From JOPF136 sp963773835 (GTDB lineage: Bacteria > Acidobacteriota > Terriglobia > Acidiferrales > UBA7541), in the NCBI GenBank assembly GCA_963773835.1, contig CAVZCQ010000001.1:930001-994000 (forward strand): a DNA stretch of 64,000 bases, in the 5' to 3' direction. The notes beneath the pieces were generated by a model, which made no database searches, was not told the DNA's origin, and saw only the letters and a list, made by a program, of their open reading frames with translations. Below, in pieces: positions 17,520-25,449 of this stretch (the stretch's first letter is position 1; every line of letters begins with the position of its first letter). The translations under genes and the position numbers were made by a program.

Positions 17520-17887
17520 CCGCCTCGAAGCGGCTCAACTACCCCCGTCGCGGTGAAGTCTACCTGGTCAATTTTGATCCCACCCTCGGCGCAGAGATCC
17601 GGAAAACGCGGCCTGCTCTCATCTTGCAGAATAATCTCGGGAACCGTCATAGCTCTGTGACCATCGTCGCTGCAATAACCTCCCGTCACGACGCGCCGCT
17701 CTACCCCCACCAGGCTCAGGTGAACGCGCCCGAGGCCGGACTCCGCGTCGATTCGACGGTTCTGTTGAACCAAATCCGGACGATGGACAAACAGAGGCTG
17801 GTGAAACGGCTGGGCGCGCTGAAGCCGGAGACGATGCTGGCCGTCGAACGCGCGCTGGAAATCAGTCTCGGGTTGGTAGAACTCTAG
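17516..17887 (+). CDS. MazF/PemK-family mRNA interferase toxin
   Basis: The product is a 123-residue endoribonuclease toxin. The family signature is clear: RRGEVYLVNFDPTLGAEIRKTRPALIL, then TIVAAITSR, VLLNQIRTMDKQRL and a C-terminal ALEISLGL. It begins inside the antitoxin stop codon, so the two are coupled. It would cleave mRNA when the antitoxin is lost. Confidence 0.92.
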   Translation: MTASKRLNYPRRGEVYLVNFDPTLGAEIRKTRPALILQNNLGNRHSSVTIVAAITSRHDAPLYPHQAQVNAPEAGLRVDSTVLLNQIRTMDKQRLVKRLGALKPETMLAVERALEISLGLVEL

Positions 17888-17984
17888 CAAGAGCACATCC
17901 GCCGCAGGCCCGCCCCTGGAATCTGTGTGCGCGGTGCTGCGGCTCCGGCGCACAAGCTCATGCTGTGCGTAAACACCCCTGCGG

Positions 17985-19190
17985 CTAGTGGCGTTTGTTC
18001 CACGGCGGCGCGGGGATCACCGGCTCGATTTCCGCCGCATTCTTCGGCCACACCACTCTGTATTGCCCATCCAGTACCTGCGTGATGAGCAGAGGGTGCG
18101 CGTTCTGCCCGTGCTGGTCAAATTGAATCGGCCCGAACAGTGTTTCCGGCAAATTCAGGCCGCGGAGGGCGTCGCGAATCGCCGCAGGCTGCGCGTTCCC
18201 CGCTTTCTGGATGGCTGCCACGGCCACCTCCAATGCCGCGTACGCTTCCGTGGCGTGATACGCCGGGTGCGCCCCGGTGAGTTTGGTGAACGCCTCGTCA
18301 AATTCTTTCGAGCCCTTCCATCTCGCCGAGGGCAGCCACTGCGACACGCTGAAGGTGTATTCCGCGTACGCCCCCGCCCCTTTGTCTTTCGTCGGAAACT
18401 CCGCGGCGGAGAATCCCGTGCCCGCCGCCGTGTAGTAGCGCGGGTTCAGGCCCACCTCCGCGGCCTGCCGCACGAGCGTCGTCGCATCGAGCAGGTACGA
18501 CGCAAAATAAACCACCTCGGGGTTTTTCGACTTCACGCGCTGCAGCAGCGCTTTGTAGTCCGGCGAGCTCGCCTGGTAGGCCTCTTCATCCACCAACTTC
18601 AGACCGGCCTTCTCCGCCGCCTCCCGCATGGATTTGTCGTTAGCCTGCCCGAAATTCGTATTCTCGTAAATGATCGCAATCGTTTTCGGGTCGCCGTTGT
18701 GTCGCAGGAAGTCCACGGTGGCGTCGGCGTACGCGCCCGTCCCTGCGCACACTCGGAACACCCAGGCCGACCCCGTCTCCATCACGTTGTCCGCCACGGA
18801 AGTTGGAATGACCAGCGGCACCTGTTTCTGCGTCACCACCGGAACGATGGCCCGCGTGCTCTCGCTGGTGTACGCCCCCAGAATGATGGGCACATGGTCC
18901 CGGTCCACCAGCTTCGCAACTCCCTGCGCCGCCTGGTCGGGTTTGCCCTGGTCATCGTAATAGACCAGCTCGATGGATTTGCCCAGCACGCCTCCCTTCG
19001 CGTTCAGGTCCTGGAGCGCAATGGTGTACCCGTTCTTGTGCGCCTGCCCGAACGCGGCCGTCTGACCGGTGAGCGAGGTGATCACTCCGATTTTGAATGT
19101 ATTTGTCTTCTCTTCCCCGCCTTTGCATCCCGCGAGGATCAGGCTCAGAGCCACGGCAGGCAGGAGGAACCTGGCGATGAGGTGTTTCAT
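17985..19190 (-). CDS. livK: LivK-like branched-chain amino acid ABC transporter substrate-binding lipoprotein
   Basis: The product is a 401-residue periplasmic binding protein with a lipoprotein signal (LSLILAGC, Cys near residue 23). The Leu/Ile/Val-binding fold is shown by FKIGVITSLTGQTAAFGQAHKNGY, a DDQGKPDQAAQGVAKLVD segment and IAIIYENTNFGQ. The ATG at 19190 is chosen over an upstream ATG because it leads directly into the signal peptide. It delivers the ligand to LivHM. It is separated from livH by a MazEF-like pair on the opposite strand, so separate transcription of livHMGF is likely. Confidence 0.9.
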   Translation of the reverse strand: MKHLIARFLLPAVALSLILAGCKGGEEKTNTFKIGVITSLTGQTAAFGQAHKNGYTIALQDLNAKGGVLGKSIELVYYDDQGKPDQAAQGVAKLVDRDHVPIILGAYTSESTRAIVPVVTQKQVPLVIPTSVADNVMETGSAWVFRVCAGTGAYADATVDFLRHNGDPKTIAIIYENTNFGQANDKSMREAAEKAGLKLVDEEAYQASSPDYKALLQRVKSKNPEVVYFASYLLDATTLVRQAAEVGLNPRYYTAAGTGFSAAEFPTKDKGAGAYAEYTFSVSQWLPSARWKGSKEFDEAFTKLTGAHPAYHATEAYAALEVAVAAIQKAGNAQPAAIRDALRGLNLPETLFGPIQFDQHGQNAHPLLITQVLDGQYRVVWPKNAAEIEPVIPAPPWNKRH

Positions 19191-19287
19191 GGAGTACCTC
19201 CCGGTCGGCCGCAATTGCTAACACTTCACCGCGCCGGGAGCAATCGGAAAGTGGGCCGCGAAGGCCGCGACGCGTCTAATTGAAGCT

Positions 19288-19407
19288 GTCTCGTAAACGA
19301 CGCTGGAAGGGCGGGGTTTCAACCCCGCCACGGGATGCCTAAGGAGAAGGGGGCTTTAGCCCCTGAAGCCAATTGGTTCTCGCGGTCCCGCGCGTTTATG
19401 AGATGGC
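19288..19407. repeat. MITE-like dispersed repeat, copy A
   Basis: This 120-base element is about 94 percent or more identical by eye to 30524-30643. Its ends are imperfect inverted repeats (GTCTCGTAAACG against the reverse of CGTTTATGAGAT). Two internal palindromes occur, GGCGGGGTTTCAACCCCGCC and GGGGCTTTAGCCCC. It fills most of the 300-base gap between livK and asd. It contains no gene. Confidence 0.85.
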
Positions 19408-19490
19408 CTGTAGAGGAAAGCTCAAATGCGGAGGGAAATTCGCCGGCTGATGTTAGAAGCGCCCGCGTGCGAAGCGGCCATTGGCCACAG

Positions 19491-20621
19491 CTAGCCGCCG
19501 GAAGTCGCCGCGAAGTCCGCCTGGCGCAGCGAGCTGAGCAGCGCACGCGCCACCAGCAGTTCTGCGTTGAGCAGTGCCGCGCCCGCTGCTCCCCGCACCA
19601 TGTTGTGGCTCAGCAGGATGAACTTCCAGCCCAGCACCGGGCAGGGCCGCACCCGGCCCACGTGCACTGCCATCCCTCCGTGCGATTCCACGTCCAGCCG
19701 CGGCTGCGGGCGGTCCGCCCGTTCGTGCGTCACGATGGGCTGTGGCGGGGCGCTGGGCAGCGCCAGTGCCTGTGGCTCACCCGAAAATTGCGCGAACGCA
19801 GCGAGTAGTTCCTCCCGCGTCGCCGGTTTCCCCAGCTCCACCGATACTGCTTCCGTGTGGCCGTCGAGCACGGGAACTCGCGTCGTCTGCGCGCTGATGG
19901 CCACCGGATGCGGCACGACGACGCCGGCCTCCATCGTGCCCAGAATTTTCTGCGTTTCTGTTTCGAGTTTTTCCTCTTCGCCGTCAATATACGGAATCAC
20001 GTTGGCCGCCGCGTCCAGCGATGCCACCCCGGGATACCCCGCGCCGGAAAGCGCCTGAAGCGTGGTGACCGTGGCGCGCCGCGGCGAGAACGGCCGCAGC
20101 GCCGCCAGCGCCATCGCCAGTCCCACGGTCGCACAGTTCGGATTTGTCACCACCGCTCCGCGCCATCCTTTTTGCTCCTGCTGCCGCGGCAGCAGCGTCA
20201 GATGTTCGGGATTCACTTCCGGGATCAGCAGCGGAACGCAGGGATCCATCCGGTGGCTGCGCGCGTTGCTCACCACGCAATGTCCGTGCGCCGCGAATTC
20301 CGCTTCGCATTCCCCCGCCACGGATGCATCGAGCGCGGAAAACACCAGCTCCGGGCCGCTCCCCGCCCGCAGCGTGTGGACGGGAAGCGCCGCGATTTCC
20401 TCCGGCAGCGGCGCGGCCAATCGCCACGGCAACTCGCCGTACCGCCGGCCGGCCGACCGTTCGCTCGCCGCCAGCCAGGTCAGCCGGAACCAGGGATGCT
20501 CCGTGAGCAGGCGCACAAACTGCTGGCCTACCGCGCCCGTGGCGCCCAGCAGCCCGACTTCAATCTTCGCCCTGCCCGGTAGGGGCACGGCATGCCGTGC
20601 CCTATTTGCCTCACCGCGCAT
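19491..20621 (-). CDS. asd: aspartate-semialdehyde dehydrogenase
   Basis: The product makes aspartate semialdehyde from aspartyl phosphate with NADPH, the branch point to lysine, threonine and methionine. It has a 376-residue frame. The nucleotide loop GATGAVG is at 26-32, the catalytic Cys163 sits in NPNCATVG, and the sequence ends in the archaeal/fungal-type MVRGAAGAALLNAELL. The only good ATG (20621) overlaps the upstream gene's stop by 11 bases. The first 18 codons before KIEVGLLG are made largely by a REP palindrome (20579-20605), giving the peptide RARHAVPLPG. This is likely a repeat inserted at the gene start. It is the last gene of a three-gene aspartate-family operon. Confidence 0.88.
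   Translation of the reverse strand: MRGEANRARHAVPLPGRAKIEVGLLGATGAVGQQFVRLLTEHPWFRLTWLAASERSAGRRYGELPWRLAAPLPEEIAALPVHTLRAGSGPELVFSALDASVAGECEAEFAAHGHCVVSNARSHRMDPCVPLLIPEVNPEHLTLLPRQQEQKGWRGAVVTNPNCATVGLAMALAALRPFSPRRATVTTLQALSGAGYPGVASLDAAANVIPYIDGEEEKLETETQKILGTMEAGVVVPHPVAISAQTTRVPVLDGHTEAVSVELGKPATREELLAAFAQFSGEPQALALPSAPPQPIVTHERADRPQPRLDVESHGGMAVHVGRVRPCPVLGWKFILLSHNMVRGAAGAALLNAELLVARALLSSLRQADFAATSGG
20579..20605. repeat. REP-like palindrome inside the 5' end of asd
   Basis: A copy of the GTAGGGGCACGG-CATG palindrome, with one base missing on the far arm, lies within the asd reading frame. Other copies are intergenic. Confidence 0.85.
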
Positions 20622-21801
20622 GAGCCGCCACCGCTTTCGTCTTCTCCCGCGCGGCCTCAAGCTGCGCCAGCCCTTCGATGAGATCCTCCACCAGATCCTC
20701 CGAATTCTCGCACCCGGGCGAAAGCCGGATGAGCGTGTCCGACAGGCCCAACTCCGCGCGGGCTTCCGCGGGGATCGAGGCATGGGTCATGGTCGCGGGG
20801 TGGCAGACGAGCGCCTTCACCCCTCCCAGACTCTCTCCCAGCGCAAAATACCGCCGCGAGGAGACGAACGCGCTGACCTCCTCCACCGTTCCGTCCAGCT
20901 CGAACGACACCATGCCCCCGAATCCCGTCATTTGCCGCCGGGCAATCTCGTGGCCCGGATGCGAAGCCAGCCCCGGGAAATACACCCGGCGCACCAGCGG
21001 ATGCGCGTCCAGCGCCTCCGCGATGGCCGCAGCGTTTTCCGCGTGGCGGATCATGCGCAGCTCCATCGTCTTCAATCCGCGAAGCGTCAGCCAGCAGTCG
21101 AACGGGCCCGGTACCGCCCCGGTGGCGTTCTGCAGGAATTTCACCGGCTCGAATATGGCCGCGTCGCGCGCCAGCACCGCGCCCTGGATCAGGTCCGAAT
21201 GCCCCGCCATGTATTTCGTCACGCTGTGCACCACCAGGTCCGCGCCCAGCGTGAACGGCTGCTGGAAGTACGGCGTCGCAAACGTATTGTCCACCACCAC
21301 CAGCGCTCCGTGCGCGTGCGCGCGCTCCGCGATGGCCCGGATGTCATAGACGAGCAGCCGCGGATTCGTCGGCGATTCCAGCCACACGATTCGCGTCCGG
21401 CTGTTGAGCGCGGCGGCCAGCGCTGCGAAGTCGGAGAGGTCGAACTGGCGGATCGTCACGCCGATTGGTTGGAACACGCGGTTCAGGATCCGGTACGTTC
21501 CCCCGTACACGTCCTGCGGCAGTATGATTTCGTCGCCCGGCCGCAGATACGCCTGCAAAACCGCGTTTTCCGCCGCCAGCCCGGACGCGAACAGCGCCGC
21601 ATGCGCCACGCCTTCCAGCTCCGCCAGCACGTGCTCCAGCCGCTCGCGCGTGGGATTGTTCGTGCGCGAGTAGTTGAAGCCTTTGTCGCACCCCGGCGCC
21701 TCCTGCTCGTAGGTCGACGTCTGGAAAATCGGCGGGATCAACGCCCCGGTTTCCGGCTCCGAAGGCTGCGCCGCGTGAATCGTCTTCGTTGCGAACTTCA
21801 T
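20611..21801 (-). CDS. Cys/Met metabolism PLP-dependent enzyme (cystathionine gamma-synthase type)
   Basis: The product is a 396-residue PLP enzyme. Lys196 in HSVTKYMAGHSD is the cofactor lysine; GFNYSRTNNPTRERLE, FASGLAAENAVL and ESPTNP are family hallmarks. It could be cystathionine gamma-synthase, gamma-lyase or O-acetylhomoserine sulfhydrylase, which sequence alone does not separate. Its position between aspartokinase and asd favours methionine synthesis. The ATG at 21801 follows GGAGAGGGACC. The stop overlaps the asd start. Confidence 0.9.
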   Translation of the reverse strand: MKFATKTIHAAQPSEPETGALIPPIFQTSTYEQEAPGCDKGFNYSRTNNPTRERLEHVLAELEGVAHAALFASGLAAENAVLQAYLRPGDEIILPQDVYGGTYRILNRVFQPIGVTIRQFDLSDFAALAAALNSRTRIVWLESPTNPRLLVYDIRAIAERAHAHGALVVVDNTFATPYFQQPFTLGADLVVHSVTKYMAGHSDLIQGAVLARDAAIFEPVKFLQNATGAVPGPFDCWLTLRGLKTMELRMIRHAENAAAIAEALDAHPLVRRVYFPGLASHPGHEIARRQMTGFGGMVSFELDGTVEEVSAFVSSRRYFALGESLGGVKALVCHPATMTHASIPAEARAELGLSDTLIRLSPGCENSEDLVEDLIEGLAQLEAAREKTKAVAAHAR

Positions 21802-21921
21802 GGTCCCTCTCCTTTTTTCGAACACCCTGCTCAAAAACCGTCATTCCGAACCCCGGCGCTTTCCGCCGGGGTGAGGAACCTGCTTTTTTATGCGAAAGCA
21901 GATTCCCTCGGGCTGCGCTGG

Positions 21922-22761
21922 CTACGTCGCTCCCGCTTCGGCCTGCGATGCAACTCCCGCCGGAACGTAGGCAAGTGCCGCGTCGGTCTCCGCTGTCTTC
22001 ACGCACGCGGAAACCACGCTCACCGGTTCCGATTCCTCCAGGCTGCGCACGACGAGCGGCAGTCCCGCCCTCGCCGCCGCCTCGATGGCATGCCGCTGCA
22101 CCAGGTCGCAGCCGCGGTCGGCCAGCTCCAGTGCTTCGGCAAACGTCAGCGCCGGCAAATGCCGTGCCGCCGTATCCCGATGCGGGTCCGCGGAAAAGTA
22201 GCCGGGCACGTCTTTCACCAGTTCGCAGCGCGCCGAGCCCAGCCCGGCTGCCAGGAGCACCGCGGTCAGATCCGACCCGCCGCGGCCCAGCGTCACGATC
22301 GTCCCGTCCGCATTCGTGCCCAGAAAGCCGGGTACCACTGCCACCTGATGATCCACCAGCGCCGCGTGCAGCCGCACGGACTCGAGCGCGGCGCGGCTTT
22401 CTCCCCCGCCGTTCAGCCGCAGTCCCGTCTCCGCTACGTTCAGCGCTGCCGCCGTCACTCCGAGCGCTTCCAGATGCAGGGTGAGCACTGCGACGGAGCG
22501 GATTTCTCCGGTGGACCACAGCAAGTCGAGCGAGCGGGAGGAAGGCGCGCGTACGATGTCGCGTGCCGCGCGTTCCAGTTCGTCGGTCACTCCCTCCTGC
22601 GCGGACACCACAGCAACGTAGCGCTCCCCGGGCGCAGCTTCGAGCCGCGCGCGAAGAAAGCGGGCCGCCCGCCGGTACGCCCCCGCGCCGGTCAGCACCG
22701 ACCCGCCAAATTTCACTACCACCACCGCCCCCGACTCACTACATCCATCGCTCCCGGACAT
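21922..22761 (-). CDS. aspartokinase, catalytic domain only
   Basis: The product is a 279-residue amino acid kinase that phosphorylates aspartate. VVVKFGGSVL is the N-terminal motif, and TLGRGGSDLTAVLLAAGL and CELVKDVPGYFSADP are aspartokinase signatures. The protein ends after the kinase domain, so the paired ACT regulatory domains that bind lysine or threonine in usual 400-450-residue enzymes are absent. The ATG at 22761 follows GGGAGG. It heads the operon with the PLP enzyme and asd. Confidence 0.88.
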   Translation of the reverse strand: MSGSDGCSESGAVVVVKFGGSVLTGAGAYRRAARFLRARLEAAPGERYVAVVSAQEGVTDELERAARDIVRAPSSRSLDLLWSTGEIRSVAVLTLHLEALGVTAAALNVAETGLRLNGGGESRAALESVRLHAALVDHQVAVVPGFLGTNADGTIVTLGRGGSDLTAVLLAAGLGSARCELVKDVPGYFSADPHRDTAARHLPALTFAEALELADRGCDLVQRHAIEAAARAGLPLVVRSLEESEPVSVVSACVKTAETDAALAYVPAGVASQAEAGAT

Positions 22762-23108
22762 CTCGCGCCTCCCTCGATAGACGTACACTGCAGCCGCTAC
22801 CTCCGCCTGGGAGGCACGACAGCCAACGGATAGCGGCGGGCGCTTCGCCACGGGAAACAAAACCGCGACTCAGACGCACCGCGCCGGTCCGAAATTCAGT
22901 TTGGGAGCGAGATTCTTATGCTGGCCCCGCTGGCGGAGTCAGCCTTAGATTTTATCTCTCCCGTACTGGGCAGGAAGTAGCACCTTGGCTCACGGGCCAG
23001 GTTGCTGTGGCTTCAAAGGGCCTGTTCCCTCAGCCACTCTGGATAAAGGCCGCTGTAAAAGCGGCGCCTCTATGTTTAGCAAACGCCCGGAAACGTGTCA
23101 AGGCCAAT
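22762..23108. other. intergenic region without recognised gene
   Basis: This stretch of about 350 bases lies between the aspartokinase start and the end of the DUF457 gene, both on the minus strand. I see no convincing coding frame or RNA gene. It should carry the operon promoter, but no near-consensus sigma70 pair is obvious. Confidence 0.5.
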
Positions 23109-23702
23109 TTATGCCGTTTTTCGTTCCTGCTTCGCGGTTTCGTGAGCGAGGCGGATTCGCTGGGAGGCCAGAGCATAGCCGCCGATTCCGAGGACGACCG
23201 CCGCGACACAGAACGGAAACTCGGAAGGAAACACCCGAAGCAGGCCGGGAAGCGCGCGGGAAATGCCGATGGGCGCCACCGCAATCGGCCGCCAGCCGAA
23301 AAAGAACCGCTCGGTGCTGAACGGAAAAAACATCATCACGCCCAAACCGCCGTTCGTCAGCGCGTCGAGGACGGAATGCGAGATTCCCGCAACTGACCAG
23401 ACCAGCGTCAGAAGCAGCGCCGCGCGCGTCGTAGCGCTTCGCGCCACCACGCGCACCATGCCCGCCAGCGCCGCACACAGGAGAATCAGAAAAAATGGTG
23501 AGTGGAAGAATCCACGGTGCCCGAAGAAATTCTCATACGGAATCACCCGCATGAAAGCTACATCGACGTCGGGGACCGCCGCGACCACGCCCGATACGAG
23601 CACGAAGCCCCATGGACGCACCGTACCATCGAAGGATCGTGCGCGACAGAAGGGCAGCGCAACGCATGTGCCAACAACGAAATGTGTGACCGCGGTAGCC
23701 AT
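23109..23702 (-). CDS. membrane-bound metal-dependent hydrolase, DUF457/YdjM family
   Basis: The product is a 197-residue inner-membrane protein with four to five helices. Conserved metal-ligand motifs are present: THFVVG near the N-terminus, VPDVDV, GHRGFFHS and GISHSVLDALTNGG. Family members (YdjM, YfhO-neighbour types) are linked to membrane remodelling or are uncharacterised. It is a single gene, with an ATG at 23702. Confidence 0.85.
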   Translation of the reverse strand: MATAVTHFVVGTCVALPFCRARSFDGTVRPWGFVLVSGVVAAVPDVDVAFMRVIPYENFFGHRGFFHSPFFLILLCAALAGMVRVVARSATTRAALLLTLVWSVAGISHSVLDALTNGGLGVMMFFPFSTERFFFGWRPIAVAPIGISRALPGLLRVFPSEFPFCVAAVVLGIGGYALASQRIRLAHETAKQERKTA

Positions 23703-23806
23703 CGGGAACCAAGGCTAGCGCGCCAGTGGGCCTTTTCGCTTGCGACGGCAATTCCCGCGCCGGTCCCGAACGGCTAGCGTCCGATGATAAGATATTCTGG
23801 CGGACA

Positions 23807-24133
23807 ATGGCCAGCCGACGCATATTTCTGGAGTATCTGGCCTCAACGCGCCTGGAAGGGAAGGGACAGATCACTCTGCCCAAACGGGTCCGTAACCATC
23901 TCCGCCTCGCCGCCGGAGCCTCCTTCGTTGTATTGCGGCTGGGCGACGGCCTCGTACTTCTGCCGGAGCAGAGACACCTCGATCATTGGTGCACGAAGCC
24001 TACTTCTATCTTACGGCAAGCTCACATCACAGCAAGAGATATTCTGGCCACTCTCCCCGAGACTCGAAAGCGCGTCGTTGCGCGGCTGTACCCAAGACTC
24101 ACCTCTGATAAATCGGGTCGCAAGAAAACGTAG
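23807..24133 (+). CDS. SpoVT/AbrB-domain DNA-binding protein (orphan antitoxin-like)
   Basis: The product is a 108-residue protein with an AbrB/MazE swapped-hairpin domain (LEGKGQITLPKRVRNHLRLAAGASF, then LGDGLVLLPE). A helical basic tail could bind a toxin. No toxin gene follows within the 25-base gap to the convergent MFS gene, so it is an orphan. An ATG at 23807 is preferred. It may regulate its own promoter. Confidence 0.8.
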   Translation: MASRRIFLEYLASTRLEGKGQITLPKRVRNHLRLAAGASFVVLRLGDGLVLLPEQRHLDHWCTKPTSILRQAHITARDILATLPETRKRVVARLYPRLTSDKSGRKKT

Positions 24134-24158
24134 CTGGTGCCTTCGGTCGACTTCACGT

Positions 24159-25382
24159 TCAGTTTGTTACGCGGATTGCCTGCGCTCGCATCCGGCGAGC
24201 CGCAACGACGAAGAAGGGAATTGCGGCGAGTTCGAGCACGACGCACGCCGCTACCGTCAACGGAAGCGAACGGTCGTAGAGAAATCCGATCAGCGCGCTG
24301 CCCAGGAACCAGGCCAAGCCATATCCCGCGCTGAATAATCCGTACGCCGACGCGCGCCGCTCCACAGGCACCATCGGCGCCACCGCCGCGGGCACGATCG
24401 ATTCATGTACGCCCATTCCCGCGCCCCACACCGCCGCCCCTGCCAGCGCCGTCCAGAACCCTCCGAAAAAAACCAGCGGTGCGAACGCCGCAGACAGAAC
24501 CGTCAGCGGGATCAGCACGCGAAGTCCGTGCCGGTCGAACATTCGCCCGAACAACAGCGAACCCGCTCCTCCCACTCCCATCGCCACCGCGTACAGAATC
24601 GGGATCCACACGGTGGGGACACTCGAAGCCTTCTGAAAGTGGTAGGCAACCAGCGCGAAATCCGCAAATCCCGCTCCCACCAGCGCCGCGCCCGCCAGGT
24701 AGATCCAGAACACGCGCGGTAGCCCCGTTGCGTGGACATCCGGCGGATGCGCTTCCATCTCCTGCGGCCGCGGATACAGCACCCGCGCCACCGTGAGCAG
24801 CGCCAGCGTGGCCAGCGCCGGAACCACGAGCGCCGCGAACGCCACCCGGTAGCCGCCCACGCCCGCAGCGCCACCGCGGCGGAAGAGCAGGAACGCCATC
24901 AGCAGCGGCCCGCAGAACGCGCCCAACTGATCCAGCCCTTCATGCAGGCCGAACGCCCAGCCGTACCCGCCCATCTGGTGCCCCGCGTGCGACAGCATCA
25001 CGTCGCGCGGCGGATTGCGCGTCGCGCGCCCCGCGCGTTCCGCCACCAGCAGCGCGGCCGCTGCGGGCCAGCTTCCCGCCAGCGCCAGCGCCGGCACCGC
25101 CGCCATCTGCACCACGTAGCCGAAGATGGTGATGGGCCAGTAGAGCCGCGTTCTATCCGCCAGCCGTCCGGACACGATTCGCAATCCGTAGCCCGCCAGT
25201 TCGCCCAGCCCCGCCACCATGCCCACGGCCGCGCCGCTCGCCCCCAGCAGCGCCAGATACGGCCCCAGGATTCCCCGCGCTCCCTCGTATGCGAAATCCG
25301 CGAAAAAACTCATCGCGCCAATCAGCAGCACAAACCGCAGCGCGGTCGATGAAGCGTCCCGGAGTGGAGGTTGGCTGGTCAT
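24159..25382 (-). CDS. MFS transporter
   Basis: The product is a 407-residue major facilitator with 12 predicted helices. GRLADRTRLYWPITIFGY between helices 2 and 3 is the MFS loop, and RATRNPPRDVMLSHA is typical of the MFS_1 group annotated in soil bacteria near efflux functions. Its substrate is unknown. It begins with an ATG at 25382, 67 bases after the amidohydrolase stop, on the same strand. Confidence 0.88.
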   Translation of the reverse strand: MTSQPPLRDASSTALRFVLLIGAMSFFADFAYEGARGILGPYLALLGASGAAVGMVAGLGELAGYGLRIVSGRLADRTRLYWPITIFGYVVQMAAVPALALAGSWPAAAALLVAERAGRATRNPPRDVMLSHAGHQMGGYGWAFGLHEGLDQLGAFCGPLLMAFLLFRRGGAAGVGGYRVAFAALVVPALATLALLTVARVLYPRPQEMEAHPPDVHATGLPRVFWIYLAGAALVGAGFADFALVAYHFQKASSVPTVWIPILYAVAMGVGGAGSLLFGRMFDRHGLRVLIPLTVLSAAFAPLVFFGGFWTALAGAAVWGAGMGVHESIVPAAVAPMVPVERRASAYGLFSAGYGLAWFLGSALIGFLYDRSLPLTVAACVVLELAAIPFFVVAARRMRAQAIRVTN

Positions 25383-25449
25383 TCGGTAGCGCCGGCATCC
25401 CTGCCGGCGTTTTCTCTTCCACTCGGCGGGGCATGACCCGTCCGCTGCG

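Noticed and set aside
17988..19283. Plus-strand open frame of 431 codons
   Set aside because: It mirrors livK, whose product is clearly a periplasmic binding protein; the antisense peptide has no protein-like features.
20062..22833. Plus-strand open frame of 923 codons
   Set aside because: It runs antisense through asd, the PLP enzyme and aspartokinase, has Arg/His-rich shadow composition and matches no family. Long antisense frames are common in GC-rich coding DNA.
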